This document shows, one piece after another, positions 52,499-61,182 of a stretch of 64,000 bases of DNA; positions within the stretch are counted from its first letter, which is position 1, and the number at the start of each line of letters is the position of its first letter. Source of the DNA: Rhodothalassiaceae bacterium (GTDB taxonomy: Bacteria; Pseudomonadota; Alphaproteobacteria; Sphingomonadales; Rhodothalassiaceae); the NCBI GenBank assembly GCA_026004935.1, contig BPKC01000001.1:2429381-2493380 (forward strand), written 5' to 3'. The notes under the pieces are model-generated. The model was not told the origin of the DNA. It was given only the letters and a program-made list of their open reading frames with translations, and did no database searches. The position numbers and the translations under genes are program-made.

Positions 52499-53233
52499 TC
52501 AGGTGAACAGGAACTTGGCGGCGGCGACGAGCAGAACGGCGACGAGCAGGAGCGTGATTCCGCGCGGCCGCAGCCGGCGCGCCGCAAGCTCCCCGCCGAT
52601 GACGCCGCCCGCCAGCACCGCCGCCGCATGAAGGCCGATGCCCGGAGCGAGATGCGCGCCGAGCTCGGGAATCGCGACGAGCCCGGCCAGCGAGTTGACG
52701 AGGATGAAGAGCGCGGAAATCGCCGCCGTCTGCCGCGCGCCCGCAAGCCCCGCGGCCATGAGGATGGGGCTGAGCAGAATGCCGCCGCCGATCCCGGTCG
52801 CCCCCGCCACGAATCCGAGCCCCGCACCCAGGATCGGCGGCAGCCGGCGCGGCAGACGGATGAAGTCGCGATCGAAGGCGCCGGCCCGCATGCGCCAGAC
52901 GAGGTAGCCGGCGGCATAAAGAAGGAAGAGCCCCACGAGAATGCGGAAGACCCCGTGCGGCAGGCTCATGCCGCCGCCGACCCAGGCGAGCGGGGCGGAA
53001 AGCGGCAGAAACATGAGCGCCTGCCGCCAGGGCATCACCCGCGCCCGCGCCATCCGCCAGACCACGACCGTGGACACCAGCACGTTGAGGACGAGCGCGG
53101 TCGCCCGCATCGTCTCCGGCGCGAATCCCGCCAGCACCATCACGGCCAGATACCCCGACGCGCCGGCGTGGCCGACGCTCGCATACAGCATCGCGATCAG
53201 AAGGAAGGCGGCGGCAACGACGAGATCGCTCAT
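52499..53233 (-). CDS. TauE/SafE family membrane permease
   Basis: A 244-residue membrane protein with seven to eight predicted spans. The family repeats are visible as YASVGHAGASGYLAVMVLAG near the N-terminus and GFVAGATGIGGGILLSPIL in the second half. TauE/SafE proteins export sulfite, sulfoacetate or other organic anions; the substrate here is unknown. GGGAGCATG precedes the ATG. Next to the methyltransferase gene on the same strand. Confidence 0.88.
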   Translation of the reverse strand: MSDLVVAAAFLLIAMLYASVGHAGASGYLAVMVLAGFAPETMRATALVLNVLVSTVVVWRMARARVMPWRQALMFLPLSAPLAWVGGGMSLPHGVFRILVGLFLLYAAGYLVWRMRAGAFDRDFIRLPRRLPPILGAGLGFVAGATGIGGGILLSPILMAAGLAGARQTAAISALFILVNSLAGLVAIPELGAHLAPGIGLHAAAVLAGGVIGGELAARRLRPRGITLLLVAVLLVAAAKFLFT

Positions 53234-53261
53234 GACATGCTCCCGACGGCGGGACCCGGTC

Positions 53262-53882
53262 TCACGCGCGCGCCGCGCTGCCCCAGTAGGTGAAGCCGAG
53301 ACTGCGCGGCGTCTTCGGCAGATAGGCCATCTCGAGATGGTCGATCCGAAGCCCCGCCGCGGCGAGGGCGGCGTCCGGTCGGCGGGTGAGGTGGCAGCCG
53401 CCCGCAAGATGCGGCCAGATCCGGTCCAGCCGCTCCTGCCAGCGGCGCACGGCCGGCTCCGGCGCGGCGCCGTGCTCGAGGAAAAGCAGCCGCCCGCCGG
53501 GCTTCAGCACCCGCCGCGCCTCCTCGAGCACCTTCGCGGGATCATCGACGCTGCACAGCGTGTAGGTGATGACGACGGTATCCGCCGCCCCGTCCTCGAC
53601 GGGCAGATCCTCGCCCACGCCCTCGCGCCAGTCGACATCGAGCCCGCGTTCGGCCGCGCGCCGCCGGGCCTTCGCCAGCAGCTCCGGGGCCGGATCCACG
53701 GCGATCAGCCGGCGCACGCGCTCCGGGCGGTAGAGGGAAAGGTTGCGGCCGGAGCCGGCGCCGATCTCGACCACCACGCCCTCGGCCGCCGGCACCACCG
53801 CCGCGCGCTGGCGCATGACGGGACGCGAGCCGCAGGCAAGATCGATGACATGCGGCAGGATGAAGCGCTGGTAGATGCCCAT
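53262..53882 (-). CDS. Class I SAM-dependent methyltransferase
   Basis: A 206-residue methyltransferase of the UbiE/Coq5-like type. Motif I is VVVEIGAGSGRNLSLY (about 36-51), with VDPAPELLAKA for the acidic loop, DTVVITYTLCSVDDP for motif IV and RVLKPGGRLLFLEHG for post-motif III. The phosphatidylethanolamine N-methyltransferase branch is possible, but the substrate is not decided by sequence. GGAAGGGG precedes the ATG. It lies 28 bases upstream of tauE. Confidence 0.85.
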   Translation of the reverse strand: MGIYQRFILPHVIDLACGSRPVMRQRAAVVPAAEGVVVEIGAGSGRNLSLYRPERVRRLIAVDPAPELLAKARRRAAERGLDVDWREGVGEDLPVEDGAADTVVITYTLCSVDDPAKVLEEARRVLKPGGRLLFLEHGAAPEPAVRRWQERLDRIWPHLAGGCHLTRRPDAALAAAGLRIDHLEMAYLPKTPRSLGFTYWGSAARA

Positions 53883-54075
53883 CACCGTCCCCTTCCTTCT
53901 CCCGTCCGCGCTCGGCCTCTGAGGGCGGCGGCGCGAAGATGCCCGCTTGCAGCGCCCGCGTCGAGCCCCCCGCGCCCGACCGGAACGGAGAGCGGGACGC
54001 GAAAGGCCCGACATGCTAGGAACCGCGTCACCGCCGACGCCCGCCGGGGGCGGGCCTGGAAAGGAGAACGATGCC

Positions 54076-55923
54076 ATGCCGCAACCCGCCACCGCCGGGG
54101 AAATCATCTCCGCCCGGGACATGCGCTTTCTCATCGAGGAGGTGCTGGACCTGCCCGCGCTGCTCGGCGTGCCGCCCTTCGCCCATGTGGCCCGCGAAGA
54201 CGTCGCCGCCATCCTCGAGACCGCCGAACGCCTCGCCCGCGAGCGCTTTGCGCCGCTTGCCGCGGTGATGGACCGCGACGAGCCGCGGCTCGACGCGGAT
54301 GGCCGCGTGCGGCTGCCCGCGGGCGTCAAGGAGGCGCTCGATGCCTATTTCGCGGCCGGCTTCGGGGCGCCGGCGGCCCCGGAGGAAGAGGGCGGGCTCG
54401 GCCTGCCGCTCACCGTCGCCCAGGCCGTCGCCGCGCATTTCGTCGGCGCCAATCCGTCGCTTGCGGCCTATCCCTTCCTCACCCAGGCGGCGGCGAACCT
54501 GATCGCAAGCTTCGGCAACGCCGACCAGCGCCGCCGCTATCTTGCGCCCATGCGCGCCGGCCGCTTCTTCGGCACCATGTGCCTGAGCGAGCCGGATGCC
54601 GGTTCCTCGCTTGCCGACATCCGCACCCGCGCCGAAGCCGTGGCGGAACGTCCCGGCATCTACCATCTGACCGGCACGAAGATGTGGATCTCGGGTGCCG
54701 ATCACGAGCTTGCCGAGAACATCATCCATCTCGTGCTGGCGAAGATCCCGGGGGGCCCGCCGGGGGTGAAGGGCATCTCGCTGTTCATCGTTCCGAAATT
54801 CCTGGTGGACGAGGAAGGCCGGCCCGGCCCGCGCAACGACGTGCGGCTCGCCGGGCTCAACCACAAGATGGGCTACCGCGGCACCACCAACGGTCTGCTC
54901 GCGCTCGGTGATGCGGGCGCCTGCGTCGGCGAGCTGGTGGGCGAGCCGCACCGGGGGCTCACCTACATGTTCCAGATGATGAACGAGGCGCGCATAGGCG
55001 TGGGCCTGGGTGCCGCGGCGCTGGCGAGCGCCGGCTACCGCTTCTCCCTCGCCTATGCGCGCGAGCGCCGCCAGGGCCGGCCCGTCGACAACCGCGACCC
55101 CGCGATCCCGCCGGTTCCCATCATCGCGCATGCGGATGTCCGGCGCATGCTCCTCGCCCAGAAGGCCACCGCGGAAGGAGCCCTGCATCTGTGTCTGAAG
55201 GCCGCCCATCTCGTGGACCGCGGCCGACGGAAGGGCGATGCCGGAACCATGCGGCGCGTGCGGCTGCTGCTGGAGCTGCTGACCCCGATCGTGAAGGCCT
55301 GGCCGTCGCATTATGGCGTGCGGGCGAACGATCTCGCGATCCAGGTGCTCGGCGGCTACGGCTACACGCGGGAATTTCCGGTCGAGAGGATCTTCCGCGA
55401 CAACCGCTTGAACCCCATCCACGAAGGCACGAACGGCATCCAGAGCCTCGATCTGCTCGCCCGGAAGGTGCCGATGGAAAACGGGATCGCCTTCCGCGCG
55501 CTCATGGAGGAGATGGCGGAGACCGTGCGCGCGGCCGCCGCCGTGGATGAGCTGCGCGAGCAGGCCGGCGCGCTGGAGGCGGCCGCGGAGCTCCTCTCGC
55601 GCACGACGATCTGGGCGGTCCGGGCCATGGGTGAGGGACGGATTCGCGAAGCCACCGCCGGCAGCTGGCACTATCTGCAGATGATGGGGCACATCGTGGT
55701 CGCCTGGTGCTGGCTGGAACAGGCGCTCGCCGCCCTCGCCGGGCTTCGGCGGCTCGACGCAGAAGGCTCGCCCGCGAATCATCCGGACCGCGCATTCTAC
55801 GCAGGCAAGATCGCGGCGATGCGGTTCTTCTTCGACGCGGAGCTGCCGAAGGTCGGCCCCTGGTCGGCGGCCGTCATGACCAAGGAACCGGCACATCTGA
55901 CGATCCCGGACGACGGTTTCTGA
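54076..55923 (+). CDS. Acyl-CoA dehydrogenase with C-terminal domain (DmdC-like)
   Basis: A 615-residue enlarged acyl-CoA dehydrogenase. The flavin/substrate motif is MCLSEPDAGSSLADIRT, with GTKMWISGADHEL and the mid-domain NHKMGYRGTTNGLL. The catalytic Glu is in NPIHEGTNGIQSLDLLA. The extra 100-residue C-terminal domain matches the family containing 3-methylmercaptopropionyl-CoA dehydrogenase DmdC. The true substrate may be that or another acyl-CoA, as the branch has many uncharacterised members. An AAAGGAGAAC site precedes the ATG. Confidence 0.9.
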   Translation: MPQPATAGEIISARDMRFLIEEVLDLPALLGVPPFAHVAREDVAAILETAERLARERFAPLAAVMDRDEPRLDADGRVRLPAGVKEALDAYFAAGFGAPAAPEEEGGLGLPLTVAQAVAAHFVGANPSLAAYPFLTQAAANLIASFGNADQRRRYLAPMRAGRFFGTMCLSEPDAGSSLADIRTRAEAVAERPGIYHLTGTKMWISGADHELAENIIHLVLAKIPGGPPGVKGISLFIVPKFLVDEEGRPGPRNDVRLAGLNHKMGYRGTTNGLLALGDAGACVGELVGEPHRGLTYMFQMMNEARIGVGLGAAALASAGYRFSLAYARERRQGRPVDNRDPAIPPVPIIAHADVRRMLLAQKATAEGALHLCLKAAHLVDRGRRKGDAGTMRRVRLLLELLTPIVKAWPSHYGVRANDLAIQVLGGYGYTREFPVERIFRDNRLNPIHEGTNGIQSLDLLARKVPMENGIAFRALMEEMAETVRAAAAVDELREQAGALEAAAELLSRTTIWAVRAMGEGRIREATAGSWHYLQMMGHIVVAWCWLEQALAALAGLRRLDAEGSPANHPDRAFYAGKIAAMRFFFDAELPKVGPWSAAVMTKEPAHLTIPDDGF

Positions 55924-55952
55924 TCCGGGCCGTCAAGTTGGCACGGCGTCCG

Positions 55953-56201
55953 TCACCCGCCCTCCCGGTGCCGCCTGTGCTGGGCCGCGGAATAGGTGGA
56001 AACCCCGAAGGGGACCGCATAGGTCAGCAGCAGCTTCCACAGCGGCGGCATCGTGCCCTCGAGCAGCAGGTCGCCCTGGTTGATGAGAATGAGAAGGGTG
56101 CCGATGACGGCCGCGACCCTCAGCCCGCGCATCAGAATGCCGCGGTCGGCGACCGCCTGCCAGAAGGTCATGCGTGGGGTGGCGCGCCCATCCCGGCTCA
56201 T
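55953..56201 (-). CDS. nrtS: NrtS-like small nitrate/nitrite transporter
   Basis: An 82-residue protein with two membrane helices. The pattern RVAAVIGTLLILINQGDLLL and WKLLLTYAVPFGVSTYSA match the NrtS family. Its ATG overlaps the stop of the upstream alkyltransferase-like gene, an unexpected pairing for a nitrate carrier. Confidence 0.8.
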   Translation of the reverse strand: MSRDGRATPRMTFWQAVADRGILMRGLRVAAVIGTLLILINQGDLLLEGTMPPLWKLLLTYAVPFGVSTYSAAQHRRHREGG

Positions 56202-56617
56202 CCGTGATCCTCCCGACCCATCAGCGCAAGCGGATCGAGGCCGAGCGCGGCCAGTGCCCCGGGATCCGGTCCGCGCCAGCGATGGCGCGCGAGATCGAAG
56301 CGTCCGTCGATGGCGAAGCGGATCCCCTCGGCCTCGAGCAGCTGGCGCTGGCGCGCCGCATGCGCGTGGGGACTCACCGCGCCCCGGGCGTTCACGACCC
56401 GATGCCAGGGCAGGTCGGCTTCGCTTCCCGCCCCCGCCATCATGAAGCCGACGAGGCGTGCCGTCACCCCCGGCACGAGCCGCGCGATATCGCCATAGGT
56501 CGCAACCCGGCCGGGCGGAATCATCCGCACGAGTGCCAGCACCTGCCGCCGGCGCGCCGAAGCGGCCCGTGGCGGTGCGGCCTCGACGCTGATCCGATTC
56601 CGTGCGCGGCGGCGCAT
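56198..56617 (-). CDS. Alkyltransferase-like (ATL) DNA-repair protein
   Basis: A 139-residue member of the O6-alkylguanine-DNA methyltransferase family. The helix-turn-helix region IPPGRVATYGDIARLVPG is present, but the active-site Pro-Cys-His-Arg is PWHRVVNARG, with Trp71 in place of the reactive Cys. It therefore cannot remove alkyl groups and instead matches ATL proteins, which bind alkylated bases and hand them to nucleotide excision repair. GGAGGATTCGG precedes the ATG. Confidence 0.88.
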   Translation of the reverse strand: MRRRARNRISVEAAPPRAASARRRQVLALVRMIPPGRVATYGDIARLVPGVTARLVGFMMAGAGSEADLPWHRVVNARGAVSPHAHAARQRQLLEAEGIRFAIDGRFDLARHRWRGPDPGALAALGLDPLALMGREDHG

Positions 56618-56758
56618 CCGAATCCTCCGCGTCTTCCTCCCTCCCCGACCTTACCGAGGAAATGCCACCACGCCTACCTGCCCGGGGGCGGGCGTTCTTG
56701 ACAAGCGGGCATGGCGGAAGGCAGCGAAGGCCCGGCCGACCGGGAAAGGGCACAGGCG

Positions 56759-57643
56759 ATGAAACCGGGCATCATCGGCGGTTCCGGCATCGTGGAGCTT
56801 GCGGGGCTCGAGGACGCACGGCCGCTTGCCGTCACCTCGCCCTACGGCGCACCCAGCGCGCCGCCGGTCGCGGGGCGGATCGCGGGGATCGAGGTCGTCT
56901 TCCTCGCCCGCCATGGCACCGGCCACCGCATCCCGCCGCACCGCATCAACTACCGCGCCAACATCGACTGTCTGAAGCGCGCCGGGGTGACCGACATTCT
57001 GTCCCTGTCGGCCTGCGGCAGTCTGCGGGAGGACCTGCCGCCCGGCACCTTCGTGCTGGTCGACCAGTTCATCGACCGCACGCGCCGGCCCGGCAGCTTC
57101 TTCGATGAAGGGCTGGTGGCCCATGTCGCCTTCGCCGAGCCCACATGCGCGCGGCTGAGGAGGATCCTCGCCGAGCTGCTGGCCGGCTGCGGCATACCCT
57201 TCGCATCCCGCGGCACCTACATCGCCATCGAGGGACCGGCCTTTTCAACGCGCGCGGAAAGCCGGCTCTATCGCTCCTGGGGCGCGGACGTCATCGGCAT
57301 GACCAACCTGCCCGAGGCCAGGCTCGCCCGCGAGGCGGAGATCTGCTATCAGACGGTCGCCATGGTGACGGACTTCGACGCCTTCCGGGACGGCGAGGCG
57401 GCCGTGGATGTCGCGGCGGTCCTGGAGGTGCTCAAGACCAATGCCCGCAAAGCGGCCACCCTCGTCGCCGCCTTTGCGCGCCGGGTGAAGGGGGATGAAC
57501 GGCCCGTGCCGTGCCCGGCCGGCTGCGACCGGGCGCTCGATCTTGCGATCGTCACGCCGCGGGAGGCCTGGGACGAAGAGGTGCTGCGCCGCAACGAAGC
57601 CATACTCGCGCGGCTGCTCCGGGCCGCGCAGGCGGACGGGTGA
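56759..57643 (+). CDS. mtnP: S-methyl-5'-thioadenosine phosphorylase MtnP
   Basis: A 294-residue purine nucleoside phosphorylase-family enzyme. Family motifs are IIGGSG near the start, [19 protein letters not shown] (phosphate site), SACGSLRED and [37 protein letters not shown] and VTDFD carry the Asp residues expected for an adenine base. It cleaves methylthioadenosine to methylthioribose-1-phosphate and adenine, and the next gene is apt, which salvages adenine. The ATG at 56759 is preferred over an earlier one at 56711. Confidence 0.92.
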   Translation: MKPGIIGGSGIVELAGLEDARPLAVTSPYGAPSAPPVAGRIAGIEVVFLARHGTGHRIPPHRINYRANIDCLKRAGVTDILSLSACGSLREDLPPGTFVLVDQFIDRTRRPGSFFDEGLVAHVAFAEPTCARLRRILAELLAGCGIPFASRGTYIAIEGPAFSTRAESRLYRSWGADVIGMTNLPEARLAREAEICYQTVAMVTDFDAFRDGEAAVDVAAVLEVLKTNARKAATLVAAFARRVKGDERPVPCPAGCDRALDLAIVTPREAWDEEVLRRNEAILARLLRAAQADG

Positions 57644-57657
57644 GGGAGGAGACGACC

Positions 57658-58251
57658 ATGCGGGACGGCCGCGAAACGGGAAGCCGGGCGGACGAGACCC
57701 TGCCGCGCTTCGTCTCCATCGAGGACTGGGTGAAGGCCCGGATCCGGACGATCCCGGATTTTCCGAAGCCCGGCATCCTGTTTCGCGACATCACCACTCT
57801 GCTCGCCGACACCCAGGGCTTCCGCAAGGCCGTCGACGAGCTGGTGCAACCCTATGTCGGGGTCGCCATCGACAAGGTCGCGGGCATCGAGGCGCGCGGC
57901 TTCATTCTGGGTGGTGCGGTCGCACATCAGCTCGGCTGCGGCTTCGTGCCGATCAGAAAACCCGGCAAGCTGCCGGCGCGGGTGCTGCGGCGCGAATACC
58001 AGCTCGAATACGGCACGGACGTCCTGGAGATGCACGAGGACGCCGTGCGCGCGGGCGATCATCTGCTGCTCGTCGACGACCTCGTCGCCACCGGCGGTAC
58101 GGCGATGGCCGCGATCGACCTGATCGAATCCGCCGGCGGCAAGGTTCTCGCCGCCTGCTTCGTCATCGACCTCCCGGATCTGGGTGGCTCGGAGAAGCTG
58201 CGGCGGCGGGGAATCGAGGTGCTCTCGCTCGCCCGTTTTCCCGGGGCGTGA
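57658..58251 (+). CDS. apt: Adenine phosphoribosyltransferase Apt
   Basis: A 197-residue type I phosphoribosyltransferase. The PRPP motif is [17 protein letters not shown], with [16 protein letters not shown] and IEARGFILG near the N-terminus. It converts adenine and PRPP to AMP. GGGAGGAGACG precedes the ATG. Fourteen bases after mtnP, so the two form a methylthioadenosine/adenine salvage operon. Confidence 0.96.
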   Translation: MRDGRETGSRADETLPRFVSIEDWVKARIRTIPDFPKPGILFRDITTLLADTQGFRKAVDELVQPYVGVAIDKVAGIEARGFILGGAVAHQLGCGFVPIRKPGKLPARVLRREYQLEYGTDVLEMHEDAVRAGDHLLLVDDLVATGGTAMAAIDLIESAGGKVLAACFVIDLPDLGGSEKLRRRGIEVLSLARFPGA

Positions 58252-58292
58252 GACGCCCGCCCTGCCGCATCTGGTGAACGGGCGGATCCGCG

Positions 58293-58308
58293 GTAAACCA
58301 CGGTTTAC
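58293..58308. promoter_or_regulatory. Perfect 7-bp-arm palindrome between apt and the PAS gene
   Basis: GTAAACC and GGTTTAC flank an AC centre. It is AT-rich against a GC-rich background and lacks a following T tract, so an operator is more likely than a terminator. The nearest downstream gene on the plus strand is the PAS protein at 58515. Confidence 0.35.
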
Positions 58309-58514
58309 GGGCTCTTCCGGTCTCCTCCGGTCACCGGGTGATCGGATCGGTGTCCCGACCCTGGGTGGTGCAGCCGTGCCGGCGTGCTGCAGCTTTCACG
58401 TGCACGGGCGCCCCGCCGGATAAGCCCTCGTTGCTTCCGTTTTTTCCGCCGATGCGCTAGCGCCCGATTGCGGGAGAAGGCCGGCCGGAACGGCCGCAAG
58501 CAAGGGGAACGGCA

Positions 58515-59063
58515 GTGGCGATCCTTCCCGGTCTGGACTGGGCGGCGCGCTACGGGTCCTTGTGCGACTGTCCGGTCGAGCCGATCGTCGAAACCTGGGT
58601 GGAAACCGATCACCCCGCCCGGCTCTTTCAGGTCGTGTGGGCGGCTCTGCCGCGCGACCCCCTGCCACGGCGCAGTGATCTCGACCCGCACGCCTTCCCC
58701 TCTTTGCTCAAGTGGTGCATGATCCTGGAGCGCGAGGGCGAGACGCCGGCCGGTTCCGGCCTTCCCGATTTCCGCATCCGTCTGCACGGCACCGCCGTGG
58801 CGCAGATGACGCACCGCGATCTGACGGGGTTTTTGCTCAGCGAGTATTGCCGGGGTGCGGCGCTGCGCAGCCGTCAGCGTGCGATGCTGCACGCGATCAG
58901 GGATGCGGAACCCGTCTTCGTGCGCGCGGCGGTGACCGGTTGCGAACGCGCGCGCGTCGAGGTGATGATCGGCTTCTTCCCCTTCGCCGGCACGGATCCC
59001 GGACGCGAGCAGATCGTTGCCGTCGGCGCACCGAGCGACCGCGCCCTGCGCCAGCTCCTGTGA
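58515..59063 (+). CDS. PAS-domain protein of the alphaproteobacterial PAS_5 type
   Basis: A 182-residue single PAS-like domain protein. Shares the pattern LPRRSDLDPHAFPSLLKW and FRIRLHGTAVAQMTHRDLTG with the protein at 31.9 kb. No output domain is visible. The start is a GTG with AAGGGGAAC upstream. It is monocistronic, with the palindrome at 58293-58308 in its leader. Confidence 0.75.
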   Translation: MAILPGLDWAARYGSLCDCPVEPIVETWVETDHPARLFQVVWAALPRDPLPRRSDLDPHAFPSLLKWCMILEREGETPAGSGLPDFRIRLHGTAVAQMTHRDLTGFLLSEYCRGAALRSRQRAMLHAIRDAEPVFVRAAVTGCERARVEVMIGFFPFAGTDPGREQIVAVGAPSDRALRQLL

Positions 59064-59079
59064 GCATGCGCCCTGCTGA

Positions 59080-59235
59080 AAAAGACGGCGGGTGTCCGCA
59101 GGGGCAGCGGACACCCGCCTGGTTCGGCGTTGACAGGGAGGGGAGTCGAACGCCGTCGCTGAGCGGGACCACCGTCATCGGGGGAGGGGCACCGGTGGTC
59201 CCTATGTTCCGGTCGGGCGGGGGGAACCCGACCGG
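59080..59235 (-). ncRNA. Four consecutive hairpins with C-rich loops ending in a terminator
   Basis: Read on the minus strand: a 9-bp stem (59209-59235), a 10-bp stem (59165-59202) and a 9-bp stem with one bulge (59123-59154). A 13-bp perfect stem follows (GGCGGGTGTCCGC at 59087-59099 with its complement at 59107-59119), then GTCTTTTTC. The first three loops contain CCCCCC, CCCCTCCCCC and CCCCTCCC. The last hairpin is a strong intrinsic terminator for minus-strand transcripts. The loops resemble anti-Shine-Dalgarno loops of alphaproteobacterial small RNAs, so this may be a 3'-UTR or independent sRNA. Confidence 0.5.
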
Positions 59236-59247
59236 TCGGAGGGGCAA

Positions 59248-59457
59248 TCACACGTCCTCGTCAATCACGAGCGTCCACACGCTTGGATTGCCTTCGCACG
59301 CGTGCGATGCGCCATGCAACCCTTGGGCGCGTGACCACCTTGCTCCGAACATCGTTAACCATTCATGAATGTCAAGAAGCGCCGCGTTCCGGGACTCCCC
59401 CTTCCCCGCCGCATAGGCCCGCCGAAGCACCTGCTGGATATTGGAAAATTCACGCAT
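59248..59457 (-). CDS. Possible small protein, unrecognised
   Basis: A 69-residue frame beginning MREFSNIQQVLRRAYAAG, with an N-terminal helical part and an ending VWTLVIDEDV. Third codon positions are noticeably less GC-rich than in the surrounding genes. No Shine-Dalgarno motif is clear. It lies directly upstream of the multi-hairpin element and downstream of gcvPB on the same strand. It could be a real, recently acquired small gene or chance. Confidence 0.35.
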   Translation of the reverse strand: MREFSNIQQVLRRAYAAGKGESRNAALLDIHEWLTMFGARWSRAQGLHGASHACEGNPSVWTLVIDEDV

Positions 59458-59611
59458 TCCGGCGGACGGCGCCGGCCGGCGCGACATCTTGTCGCACCAG
59501 CATATTCCCATAAACGAATGTCGCAGCGCAAGGTGCCGTGCCCGGACGGGGACGCCGATTCGCCGGCCCGCGCGGGCGCGAATCGCCAAGCCGGCTGCGC
59601 ACCGCGCAGCT

Positions 59612-61174
59612 TCAGGCCGCCGCCTTTCCCTCGCCCGCCATGTTCCATGTCAGACGCGGGCTGCGCGCCGCCCGCGTCTCGTCGAGACGCCGGCGGGGAG
59701 CAAGGCGCGGCGCCTCTGTGAAGCGCTCCACCTCGCCCTTGCGTGCGGCATCGGCGAGACTGCGCATGGCCATGATGAATTCGTCGAGGCTGGCTTTGGA
59801 CTCGGTTTCCGTCGGCTCGACAAGCATGGCGCCGTGGACGACAAGGGGAAAATAGATCGTCATCGGATGGAAGCCCTCGTCGATGAGCGCCTTGGCGAAG
59901 TCGAGGGTGGTGACGCCGGTGCCCTTGAGGAAGCGGTCGTCGAAGAGCACCTCGTGCATCGACGGCCCCGGAAACGGCGTCGTGATCGCATCTTGGAGCC
60001 GCGCGCGGATGTAGTTGGCGGCCAGCACGGCGTCTTCCGCCATCCGCTTCAGCCCGTCGCGCCCGAGACTCATCATGAAGGCGAGCGCGCGCACGAACAT
60101 GCCCATCTGGCCATGGAAGGCGCACAGCCGCCCGAAGCTGCGGTCCTCTTCACCTCCCGGCCATTCGACGAGCCGCCAGCGCCCGCCGTCGCATTCCAGC
60201 CGCGGCAGCGGCGCGAACGGCGCGAGCGCCTCGGAGAAGACCACCGGCCCCGAGCCCGGGCCGCCGCCGCCGTGGGGGGTGGAGAAGGTCTTGTGCAGGT
60301 TGATGTGCATGGCGTCCACGCCGAGATCGCCGGGGCGCACCTTGCCCACGATCGCATTGAAGTTCGCCCCGTCGCAGTACACGAAGCCGCCGGCGGCGTG
60401 GACGAGCTCTGATATCTGCTGCATGTCCCGCTCGAACAGGCCGCAGGTGTTGGGGTTGGTGATCATGATGCCGGCGATCTCGGGGCCGAGTGCGGCCTCG
60501 AGCGCGGCCGGATCCACGCGCCCGTCCGCGCCGGCCGGGATGGCGCGCACGTCGTAGCCGCAGAAGGCGGCCGTGGCGGGATTCGTGCCGTGCGCGGATT
60601 CCGGCACGAGGATCACGCGCCGGGCATCTCCGCGCGCCTCCAGCGCCGCCCGGATCGCCATGATGCCGGCAAGCTCGCCATGCGCACCGGCCTTGGGCAC
60701 CAGGGTGACCGCCGGCATGCCGGTGAGCCGCTTCAACCAGTCGGCCAGCTCCGCCATCAGCTCCAGCGCCCCCTGGACGGTGCTCTCCGGCTGGAGCGGA
60801 TGGATGTCCGCCAGTCCGGGCAGCCGCGCCAGCTTCTCATTGAGCCGCGGGTTGTGCTTCATCGTGCAGGAGCCGAGCGGGAAGAACCCCGTGTCGATGC
60901 CGTAGTTGAGCTGGGAAAGCCGCGTGTAGTGGCGCACGGCCTCCGGCTCGGTCAGACCCGGCAGCCCGATCGGCTCCTCGCGCAGGAAACCCGCAAGCGG
61001 CGCCTCGTCGATCTCCACATCCGGCAGATCCACACCGGTCTTCCCGAAGGCGCCGGGATATTCGCAGATCAGCGGCTCCTCGTGGAGCAGCCCGCGGTGG
61101 CCCGTGAAGGTCTCCGGCGCACCGGCCGCGCCAGCCGGCGCCATGCCCTCCCCGTCTCGCATACCCGTCACCAT
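59612..61174 (-). CDS. gcvPB: Glycine dehydrogenase (decarboxylating) subunit 2, GcvPB
   Basis: The PLP-binding half of the P protein of the glycine cleavage system. The 520-residue protein carries INLHKTFSTPHGGGGPGSG with the PLP Lys, HGTNPATAAFCGYDV and GSCTMKHNPRLNE. The ATG follows GTGAGGATCGGG. It is the last gene of a gcvT-H-PA-PB cluster read on the minus strand, 8 bases after gcvPA. Together they decarboxylate glycine and pass the aminomethyl group to GcvH. Confidence 0.95.
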   Translation of the reverse strand: MVTGMRDGEGMAPAGAAGAPETFTGHRGLLHEEPLICEYPGAFGKTGVDLPDVEIDEAPLAGFLREEPIGLPGLTEPEAVRHYTRLSQLNYGIDTGFFPLGSCTMKHNPRLNEKLARLPGLADIHPLQPESTVQGALELMAELADWLKRLTGMPAVTLVPKAGAHGELAGIMAIRAALEARGDARRVILVPESAHGTNPATAAFCGYDVRAIPAGADGRVDPAALEAALGPEIAGIMITNPNTCGLFERDMQQISELVHAAGGFVYCDGANFNAIVGKVRPGDLGVDAMHINLHKTFSTPHGGGGPGSGPVVFSEALAPFAPLPRLECDGGRWRLVEWPGGEEDRSFGRLCAFHGQMGMFVRALAFMMSLGRDGLKRMAEDAVLAANYIRARLQDAITTPFPGPSMHEVLFDDRFLKGTGVTTLDFAKALIDEGFHPMTIYFPLVVHGAMLVEPTETESKASLDEFIMAMRSLADAARKGEVERFTEAPRLAPRRRLDETRAARSPRLTWNMAGEGKAAA

Positions 61175-61182
61175 CCCGATCC

